From Elusimicrobiota bacterium (GTDB taxonomy: Bacteria; Elusimicrobiota; Elusimicrobia; JACQJN01): DNA of 5,645 nucleotides. Where the stretch lies: assembly GCA_016205045.1 (NCBI GenBank), contig JACQJM010000276.1, forward strand, positions 1-5,645, read 5' to 3'. The position numbers were made by a program, and so were the translations under genes. Under the pieces are notes generated by a model. It was given only the letters and a program-made list of their open reading frames with translations, searched no databases and was not told where the DNA came from. The stretch's first letter is position 1. The number at the start of each line of letters is the position of its first letter. This document shows positions 1-5,039 of this stretch, piece by piece.

Positions 1-184
1 CGCCCTCCGGACCTCGCCCCGCTGCATGTGATAAGCGGGGCTCCGGACGGCCCTGCTTGCCGGAATCCCCTCGACTAGCCGAGCCTATGCAAGAAGGGAA
101 GGTGATTGGTCGGGGATCACAACCAAGCCCGGAGTCGGGTGGCTCAGGACCCTATCTCAAGAAACTGGGTGAAGTCGCCGAGGT
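1..184 (-). ncRNA. Structured RNA candidate, possibly 6S RNA, partial at the left edge
   Basis: This is a G+C-rich, protein-free stretch directly downstream of the HEAT gene. Read on the minus strand it contains TCCTGAGCC (149-141), close to the conserved CCUGAGCC core of proteobacterial 6S RNA, and later GCATAGGCTCGG (90-79), like the matching 3' strand GCAUGCUCGG. A long imperfect helix can form: 126-132 with 79-85, 133-137 with 72-76 and 138-139 with 69-70, with one- and two-base bulges. It uses two G-U pairs that become mismatches on the plus strand, which favours the minus strand. A hairpin of 7 perfect pairs (16-22 with 35-41) is flanked by self-complementary TCCGGA copies (6-11 and 42-47). 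CCTCGG at 183-178 could pair with 10-4 as a closing stem, giving a length near the usual 6S size of about 185 bases. A poor -10 (TAAACT, 190-185) precedes it. 6S RNA traps sigma-70 RNA polymerase. The identity is an inference from motifs, and both ends are uncertain. Confidence 0.4.
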
Positions 185-187
185 AGT

Positions 188-1438
188 TTAAGGACTTTTT
201 ATCCCTGGAAGAGGCTCCGGTTTGGGGGCGGGAGCAGGAGTGGTGGTAGTGGTTCTCTTCCTTCGCCTCGGTTTAGGGGTGGATGTGGTCGCTTCTTCGG
301 AAATTTGAGCGTTGATGTCCGCGATTTTTTGTTGGGAGGGTTGGTGGGTGGGATCGATTTCCAGGACTTTCTCAAACAAGGAAATGGCGCGATCATTGCT
401 TCCACTCGAATAGGCCCTCATCCCTGACTGGTAGAACTGGTCCACTTTACGTTTTTTGTCTGCTCTTTCGGATTCCTCTCTTCTTTTGGTCTCTTCCTCC
501 ATGGCCATGCGTTCTTGTTGTTGACGGAATGCTCCTTTAGAAACCAGAATGCGGATGGAATCTTGAATCATGGGCTTGGCCTTAGGCGAAGCCGTGAGAA
601 AGAATTCCTGCAGGGCTGGGAGAGCTTTCCTATCCCCTATTTCTCCCAGGGCTTTAGTGGCTGCCATTTGAATTTCGGCATATGAATTTTTTAAGGCCGC
701 CATCAGAGGTTCCACGGCTCTTCTGTCTCCCAGAACTCCCAAAGCACTAGCCGCCATCTGTGCGACGGAAGGATCGGGATCCCCCAAGGCAGAAAGGAGC
801 ATGGGGACGGCGGCGGGAAGGCCTATAGCGCCTAATCCTGTCACCGCTGACCAACGGATTTTAACTTCGGAATCTTTAAGGGCTTGTTGCAGTGTGGGAA
901 GAACGGAAGCATCTCCTTTCGATCCCAAAAGGCCAACGGCCTTGAAGCGTACTTCTGGATCGGGGCTTTTCTGATAAGCTTCTGATATTGAGTTCAGGGC
1001 AGCGGGATCCGAGATTTTGCCCATGGCGGAGATGGCTTCCTGGCGAATCTGTTTATCTCTGTCTTGGAGGGCCAAAAGGAGATGGGGCAACGTGGCAGAG
1101 GTCCCGATGGAGCCAAAGGCTTTGACGGTCGCCATCCTCAGCTCTATATCCGAATCTCCCAGGACATGGCCTAGGGCGGGAATAACCCCGCTGTCATTTT
1201 GGTGAGACAAGGCTTGGACAGCGGCCAGCCTCACTTCCTTCCTTTTATCCGATAGAGCCGACTGAAGGGCCGCCACGGCTCGCGGGTCTTGGATGATGGC
1301 CAGCCCCTGCACGGCCGAGACCCTGTTTTGCCAACGCTTGTCTTTTAAAGCCTCGATATAGGATGAAATATCTTGTCCCCATAGGAACGAAGTTCCAAGA
1401 CAAAAACAAAGTATGAGAGCTAATTTTTTTAATGTCAC
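188..1438 (-). CDS. Exported HEAT-repeat protein with C-terminal TPR unit
   Basis: The product is 416 residues long from the GTG at 1438. Residues 1-21 form a signal peptide (Lys-Lys, then a hydrophobic stretch ending LWG-Q) without a usable lipobox, so the protein is probably periplasmic. About nine HEAT-like repeats of roughly 31 residues follow (33-300), each with the pattern hydrophobic helix, D-x-x-x-x-V/I-R, A-A/V-x-A-L-G. Next come a charged helical or coiled segment (306-331, rich in Glu, Arg and Lys), one TPR-like helix pair (332-384, with AISLFEKVLEIDP), and a tail with the basic cluster PRRRKR, a five-threonine run and Pro/Ala/Lys repeats. HEAT and TPR arrays are protein-binding scaffolds; no enzymatic motif is visible. 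An in-frame TTG at 1459 would add seven residues, but GTG at 1438 follows AAAGGAGG and puts the signal peptide at the N-terminus. It is the last gene of the minus-strand cluster and is probably translationally coupled to the Ig-like gene. The partner is unknown. Confidence 0.88.
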   Translation of the reverse strand: MTLKKLALILCFCLGTSFLWGQDISSYIEALKDKRWQNRVSAVQGLAIIQDPRAVAALQSALSDKRKEVRLAAVQALSHQNDSGVIPALGHVLGDSDIELRMATVKAFGSIGTSATLPHLLLALQDRDKQIRQEAISAMGKISDPAALNSISEAYQKSPDPEVRFKAVGLLGSKGDASVLPTLQQALKDSEVKIRWSAVTGLGAIGLPAAVPMLLSALGDPDPSVAQMAASALGVLGDRRAVEPLMAALKNSYAEIQMAATKALGEIGDRKALPALQEFFLTASPKAKPMIQDSIRILVSKGAFRQQQERMAMEEETKRREESERADKKRKVDQFYQSGMRAYSSGSNDRAISLFEKVLEIDPTHQPSQQKIADINAQISEEATTSTPKPRRRKRTTTTTPAPAPKPEPLPGIKSP

Positions 1439-1442
1439 AGAG

Positions 1443-1450
1443 CCTCCTTT
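1443..1450 (-). promoter_or_regulatory. Ribosome binding site of the HEAT gene, overlapping the upstream stop
   Basis: On the minus strand AAAGGAGG lies four bases before the GTG at 1438. The TAA stop of the Ig-like gene (1451-1449) overlaps its first bases. This decides the start in favour of GTG over the TTG at 1459, which lies upstream of the site, and suggests that ribosomes ending on the first gene re-initiate on the second. Confidence 0.7.
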
Positions 1451-2588
1451 ATTGGACAACCAGTTTTAATTCTTTGGTGCGCACCTTCTGTCCTTTGGTG
1501 TCTTCTCCTTGAGCATAGAAGGAATATGTTCCCGCGAGGGAAAGGGTCTTCTCTATGAGCCAAGTTCCCTTTTGGTTGCTGCCCGATTCTTGTTGCATGG
1601 GAAGCATCTGAAAATTGGAAAGACCCGGCGGAGATAAGAAGAAAAGTAGATTTTTGATTTCTACATCGTCTTCGGCTTCCACCCGAAAACGCACGGATAT
1701 TCCTGTGCGGGCCGAGAGAGGGGGACTAGAAAAATCGATTTGCGGGGGCTGGTCCACGATAGAAAATGTGGTTTGAGTTTCCACAAGAGGGAAAGCATCC
1801 TCGGGAACGCCCTCTAATTCGGCGGTGAAAGAGTAAGTGCCTTCAGGAATAGAAGGGGGGAGTGGGATGTTTTCCTTTAAAATTGTTTTGGCATGGGGTA
1901 GAAGCTGGAAAGGCCCTAGGGATTTTTCAGGAAATAGATCTTGGTATTCCGAGGAGAGGTGCCAATTGAATGTGGCTGTTCCTCCGCCCTCGTTGCTTGC
2001 CCGGAACCGGATGGGCAGGGAATCGCCATACCCAAATTCTCCTTTCGGCTGGAGGAATTCTCCTGTTAGACGGGGTGGACCTTCTCTTTTTTTTCTCACT
2101 ATTTTGCGGGGAGCGGGTTTGACAACGGGTGCCACCATGGAGGGTGGGGGGAGAGGGGGGATGGATTCCAGCCAGAAACTTCTCTCTCCTTCCCAAAGAG
2201 GAATGCTTGAGGTGGGACTTGTGGGCTCCAGCAGTTGAACACGCATGCGGTAGGGACCTGTCGCAAAGTCCACTCCGGTAGAAAAAGAAAATGGGGTGGT
2301 ATTTCCTGAAGAGCGCGGACTGAGGGTCAAGTCCATTTTTCCTGCCGGGTAGGATTGGATGGGTCCGATCGCTTCCACGACCCACTGCCCTTGGATCGTT
2401 CGCTGGGAGAGGGAATCTGCGCGCACCGTGAGAGAAACCGGTTCCCCCACCTGATAGGTAGATTTTAAGCTGGACACCTCGACCCTCACGGGAGCGGGCA
2501 CAATCTGTTGGCGGTAGGTGTACACAGCTCCCGCTACTGCTAAAAGAGCCACGATCCCACCGAATAAAAAGGAAAAGAAAGATCGCAT
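1449..2588 (-). CDS. Inner-membrane-anchored protein with Ig-like beta domains
   Basis: The product has 379 residues. Residues 5-25 are one hydrophobic helix (GGIVALLAVAGAV) after a short N-terminus with one Arg, followed by YRQQ. This is a signal anchor or uncleaved signal, with the rest in the periplasm. The remainder looks like three beta-sandwich units: 33-140 (begins VRVEVSSLKSTYQVGEPVSL, a bacterial Ig-like opening), 173-277 (GEFLQPKGEFGYGDSLPIRF, then GTYSFTAELEG), and 280-379 (PPQIDF, RFRVEAEDDVEIKNLLFF, GTYSFYAQGEDTKG). The third resembles cadherin- or PKD-like folds with a D/E-D pair. A basic, proline-rich linker (143-172, with RKIVRKKR) separates the first two. There is no cysteine and no catalytic motif. 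Such domains usually bind proteins or sugars. The ATG at 2588 has no clear Shine-Dalgarno, but it places the hydrophobic helix correctly. I do not recognise a named family. Confidence 0.82.
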   Translation of the reverse strand: MRSFFSFLFGGIVALLAVAGAVYTYRQQIVPAPVRVEVSSLKSTYQVGEPVSLTVRADSLSQRTIQGQWVVEAIGPIQSYPAGKMDLTLSPRSSGNTTPFSFSTGVDFATGPYRMRVQLLEPTSPTSSIPLWEGERSFWLESIPPLPPPSMVAPVVKPAPRKIVRKKREGPPRLTGEFLQPKGEFGYGDSLPIRFRASNEGGGTATFNWHLSSEYQDLFPEKSLGPFQLLPHAKTILKENIPLPPSIPEGTYSFTAELEGVPEDAFPLVETQTTFSIVDQPPQIDFSSPPLSARTGISVRFRVEAEDDVEIKNLLFFLSPPGLSNFQMLPMQQESGSNQKGTWLIEKTLSLAGTYSFYAQGEDTKGQKVRTKELKLVVQ

Positions 2589-2611
2589 AAGCGTTTCAGC
2601 TTCGTGATATG

Positions 2612-2640
2612 ATTGTATGAAGGGCGGAGGTGAAAATCAA
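2612..2640 (-). promoter_or_regulatory. Candidate sigma-70 promoter for the Ig-like/HEAT gene pair
   Basis: Minus-strand TTGATT (2640-2635), a 17-base spacer, and TACAAT (2617-2612) match the -35 and -10 consensus at four and five of six bases. Transcription would start near 2605, about 17 bases before the ATG at 2588. It lies in the 56-base gap after the OmpA gene, so the two downstream genes may be expressed independently of, as well as together with, the lipoprotein. Confidence 0.45.
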
Positions 2641-2644
2641 TAGG

Positions 2645-3412
2645 TCACTGGGGAGCGGGAGATTGTGCGGGTTCGGGTGGCGCGGGAGACTGATTTGTCG
2701 TGTTGGCGGGAAGCGGAGCCGCCTGACCCACTTCTTTATCGAGCAGTACAATTTCGATCCTTCGATTTTGCAATAGTCCTTCTTCGGTATCATTCGAAGC
2801 AATGGGGCGGTAGGGGCCGTAGCCTATGGCACTTAAAAGCGCAGGGTCTATGCCCACTTTCTCCTGCAGGAAACGAGCCACGTTGGTGGCTCGGGCCGTG
2901 GAAAGCTCCCAATTGGTGGGGAATATTTTCTTTAGGTCTCCTCCAATGGGCACGCTGTCGGTGTGTCCCTCAATGCGAATCTGCTTATCCTTTACGTTCT
3001 TGAGGATGGTTCCCACCCGCCCCAGAACTTCCCGTCCTTTTTGCTTAAGGTTAGCCTGTCCGGAATTAAAAAATATCTTTTCGGCCACGTTCACCGTGAG
3101 TTTGCCTTGAATCTGGGTAATCTTCACCTGGCCGTCCTGGATTTCCTGTTTCATCTCACCCACCAAATTTTCATAGGTGCTTTTGGTTTGTGCCAGCTCG
3201 GCTTCCTGCTGGGCTTTCATGTCCTCGTGAGCCTTATTGAGCGCGGCGATATCCGCCTCGTAAGCGGTTAATTTTTGCTGGGCTCGACTGAGGCTGTCTC
3301 TGAGAGAGTTGGATTCAGTTTCAAGGCGTCTGTATTTTCCCGCGCTCACGCAGCCGGAAAGAATCAGGGTCGCACCCAAGAAATAGAGAAAATTATTCTT
3401 TACAGAGCTCAT
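2645..3412 (-). CDS. OmpA/MotB-family peptidoglycan-binding lipoprotein
   Basis: The product has 255 residues. Residues 1-20 are a lipoprotein signal with the lipobox LSGC; Cys21 would be the acylated residue, and nothing at +2 (Val) suggests inner-membrane retention. Residues 25-100 form a long Glu/Gln/Lys-rich coiled coil. Residues 104-224 are the OmpA C-terminal domain: IFFNSGQANL, then GHTDS (149-153), then FPTNWELSTARA (164-175), then NRRIEIVLL. The GHTD aspartate (D152) and the Arg of LSTARA (R174) are the usual ligands of the peptidoglycan diaminopimelate. The longer loop before NWELS is the MotB-like form rather than the shorter Pal form. The last 30 residues are Pro/Ala/Gln-rich. It should tether the outer membrane to the cell wall. 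It is too short and lacks the N-terminal barrel of true OmpA, and it has no MotB transmembrane helix. The ATG at 3412 has an excellent ribosome binding site. It is the first gene of the minus-strand cluster. Confidence 0.94.
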   Translation of the reverse strand: MSSVKNNFLYFLGATLILSGCVSAGKYRRLETESNSLRDSLSRAQQKLTAYEADIAALNKAHEDMKAQQEAELAQTKSTYENLVGEMKQEIQDGQVKITQIQGKLTVNVAEKIFFNSGQANLKQKGREVLGRVGTILKNVKDKQIRIEGHTDSVPIGGDLKKIFPTNWELSTARATNVARFLQEKVGIDPALLSAIGYGPYRPIASNDTEEGLLQNRRIEIVLLDKEVGQAAPLPANTTNQSPAPPEPAQSPAPQ

Positions 3413-3418
3413 TTTAGT

Positions 3419-3426
3419 CCCTCCCT
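3419..3426 (-). promoter_or_regulatory. Strong ribosome binding site of the OmpA lipoprotein gene
   Basis: Minus-strand AGGGAGGG, with GGAGG seven bases before the ATG at 3412. It fixes the start of the lipoprotein and is the best Shine-Dalgarno in the window; the Ig-like, PhoH and 5040 genes lack a clear one. Confidence 0.8.
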
Positions 3427-3450
3427 ATAGAGATTTTAAAGCAGGGGAAA

Positions 3451-3479
3451 AGAATACTATTTTGTTAGATTTTCAACAA
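3451..3479 (-). promoter_or_regulatory. Candidate promoter for the OmpA lipoprotein gene
   Basis: Minus-strand TTGTTG (3479-3474), a 17-base spacer, and TATTCT (3456-3451). Transcription would begin near 3444, leaving a leader of about 30 bases that contains the strong ribosome binding site. The region is A+T-rich compared with its surroundings. The hexamers are only moderate matches (three and four of six), so position and spacing carry much of the case. Confidence 0.42.
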
Positions 3480-3497
3480 GCTGATGGCATCCGCGCG

Positions 3498-3526
3498 TGG
3501 AATCCAGGACGCTATTTTAGTACACT
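3498..3526 (+). promoter_or_regulatory. Weak candidate promoter for the PhoH gene
   Basis: TGGAAT (3498-3503), a 17-base spacer, and TACACT (3521-3526) are the best-placed plus-strand hexamers in the divergent region. The predicted start is near 3533, giving a leader of about 78 bases to the ATG at 3611, or a leaderless message if the GTG at 3533 is used. The -35 match is poor. Confidence 0.22.
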
Positions 3527-3610
3527 GAAGCAGTGCCATCGCCGCTTCAGGCCGAACCTTCCAAAACCGGATCACCTAGAGCTCCTTCCACCAGCTCTTC
3601 TTCACGTGCC

Positions 3611-4927
3611 ATGAAAACTTTTGTCTTAGATACCAACGTCCTGATTCACGACCCTGAATCTCTCCTTCAGTTCCAACACAGCCGCTTGGTGTTGCCTCTT
3701 TCGGTCATTGAGGAACTGGATCAGTTTAAGCGTCTCAATGATGACCGAGGGTATAGCGTGCGCCAGGTTTCTCGCCTTCTGGACCGGCTTCGCTCCAAAG
3801 GAAAATTATCTCAGGGAGTTCCTTTGGAACATGGCGGCAGTTTGGCCGTGGAGTACCGCAAGGTAGATAAAATCCCGCTTCAACTGTCCGGCAGCACCAG
3901 TCAAAAAGATAATGAGCTTTTGGCCACCGCTCTTTGGCTTAAGGAAAAAGGGGAGTCCGTGGTTTTGATTTCCAAAGACCTCAACTTGCGAATCAAAGCG
4001 GAGGTCTTAGGGTTAGAAACCGAGGATTACGAGCGGGAAAAGGTCCCCATCCAGGATCTTTATAAGGGATGGAAGGAAGTGTTGGTGGAGCAGGAAGTCA
4101 TCGATCATTTTTTCAAGACTCATCTTATAAAAGAGGGTGAGTGGATGAAGAATCTTTTGGCCAACGAATTTGTAATTCTAAAATCCAAAGAGAACGGTTC
4201 ACAGAGCGGCCTGGGAAGATTCCGGCCGGAGGTGGGGCTCACTATGTTGCCCTCCACACAAGCCCGGCCTTGGGGTATAAAACCCTTGAACGTCCAGCAG
4301 AGGTTCGCCATAGAACTTCTTTTAGATAAGGAGGTAAACCTGGTGACCCTGTTGGGGGTTCCGGGATCGGGCAAGACACTTCTCACCTTAGCGGCAGGCC
4401 TGGATCTGGTGTTCGAATCCGAAACCTATCGCCGCATGCTCATTTCCCGTCCGGTGATCCCAGTGGGACGCGATATCGGTTTTCTGCCCGGCACCAAGGA
4501 GGAGAAGCTCTCCACCTGGATGGGAGCCGTGAAGGACAACATCGAGTTTTTATGCGATGCGGCAGGGAAGGTGACCCCCACGGAGCTTCTGGGAGGGGCC
4601 AGCGATCTCTTTGGTTCGGAGAAAATCGAAGTGGAGGCGGTTTCCTTTTTGCGGGGCCGCAGCCTGCCCCGAGTCTATTTCATCATTGATGACGCTCAAA
4701 ATCTCACCCCTCATGAAGTCAAAACCATCATCTCCCGCGCGGGGGAGGGAACCAAGGTAGTTCTCACGGGTGATCTCTACCAGATTGACAACCCCTATCT
4801 GGACGCTTCTTCCAATGGTTTATCTTATCTTGTGGATCGTTTCAAAGGCCAAAAACTTTTTGGCGCGGTGAAGTTTGATAAGACGGAACGGTCTACCCTG
4901 GCCGCCCTGGCCAACGAACTTTTGTAA
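3611..4927 (+). CDS. phoH2: PIN-PhoH protein: predicted RNase and RNA-dependent ATPase
   Basis: From the ATG at 3611 the product has 438 residues, the usual size of PIN-PhoH (PhoH2/YlaK-type) proteins. The PIN nuclease domain (1-150) opens FVLDTNVLIHDP and shows the expected acidic metal ligands: D7, E34/E35, D100 (in DNELLATAL) and D123 (in LISKDLNLRIK). The PhoH ATPase (about 225-438) has Walker A GVPGSGKT (249-256), the family signature PVIPVGRDIGFLPGTKEEK (281-299), Walker B YFIIDDAQN (356-364), VLTGD (384-388) and a C-terminal TERS with a likely arginine finger (R427). Relatives unwind and cut RNA in the cytoplasm. Walker B reads Asp-Asp where Asp-Glu is usual. An in-frame GTG at 3533 would add 26 Ser/Pro-rich residues; I chose the ATG because homologues start at this motif, but neither start has a Shine-Dalgarno. 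Mycobacterial phoH2 has an upstream antitoxin-like partner; none is visible here, since the neighbour is divergent. Confidence 0.95.
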   Translation: MKTFVLDTNVLIHDPESLLQFQHSRLVLPLSVIEELDQFKRLNDDRGYSVRQVSRLLDRLRSKGKLSQGVPLEHGGSLAVEYRKVDKIPLQLSGSTSQKDNELLATALWLKEKGESVVLISKDLNLRIKAEVLGLETEDYEREKVPIQDLYKGWKEVLVEQEVIDHFFKTHLIKEGEWMKNLLANEFVILKSKENGSQSGLGRFRPEVGLTMLPSTQARPWGIKPLNVQQRFAIELLLDKEVNLVTLLGVPGSGKTLLTLAAGLDLVFESETYRRMLISRPVIPVGRDIGFLPGTKEEKLSTWMGAVKDNIEFLCDAAGKVTPTELLGGASDLFGSEKIEVEAVSFLRGRSLPRVYFIIDDAQNLTPHEVKTIISRAGEGTKVVLTGDLYQIDNPYLDASSNGLSYLVDRFKGQKLFGAVKFDKTERSTLAALANELL

Positions 4928-4943
4928 AAGTTCCTTCCTTAAA

Positions 4944-4957
4944 AGGACGAAAGTCCT
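4944..4957 (+). terminator. Small hairpin after the PhoH gene, weak terminator candidate
   Basis: AGGAC-GAAA-GTCCT forms a five-pair stem with a stable GNRA-type tetraloop, 17 bases after the PhoH stop. On the plus strand the nearest T-run (TTTTTT, 4984-4989) is 27 bases further on, so this is not a classical intrinsic terminator. It could be a transcript end stabiliser or chance. On the minus strand the stem is followed directly by TTTT. Confidence 0.22.
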
Positions 4958-5024
4958 AGAATCCAATAGGTATTTTGACTCATTTTTTATAGGCCTTTTG
5001 CTCCTTTTGGGTTTTTAGGGTCCG

Positions 5025-5033
5025 TGCTATAAT
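5025..5033 (+). promoter_or_regulatory. Extended -10 promoter of the 5040 gene
   Basis: TGCTATAAT is a perfect extended -10 element (TGnTATAAT). There is no good -35; TTTTGG at 5005-5010 has the right 17-base spacing but only two matching bases, as is common for extended -10 promoters. The expected start, about seven bases downstream, falls at 5039-5041, on the ATG itself. Confidence 0.6.
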
Positions 5034-5039
5034 GATCGT

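Noticed and set aside
1..52. Hairpin 16-41 with TCCGGA flanks read as a terminator of the HEAT gene
   Set aside because: No T-run follows the stem on either strand; the hairpin fits better as part of a structured RNA.
1..60. Minus-strand AGGTCCGGA near the left edge as part of a signal recognition particle RNA
   Set aside because: The conserved GGAA and AGCAGC parts of the SRP loop are missing (it reads GGAG), and the surrounding helices do not fit.
3..191. Plus-strand frame open from the left edge to a TAA at 189-191, ending LKKLGEVAEVV
   Set aside because: It is made of Pro/Gly/Ser/Arg-rich sequence typical of chance reading through G+C-rich DNA, shows no domain, and lies over strong inverted repeats. 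It could still be the tail of a gene beginning outside, but nothing supports this.
1837..2238. Plus-strand open frame of 133 codons opposite the Ig-like gene
   Set aside because: Antisense shadow with unlikely composition and no ribosome binding site or domain.
1927..2385. Minus-strand open frame of 152 codons inside the Ig-like gene
   Set aside because: It is a shifted frame of a well-supported gene, with Arg/Pro/Ser-rich low-complexity sequence and no start signal.
3533..3610. A small antitoxin-like gene upstream of the PhoH gene, as in mycobacterial phoAT-phoH2
   Set aside because: The space is in frame with PhoH itself and has no separate open frame with a start signal; the neighbour on the other side is a divergent lipoprotein gene.
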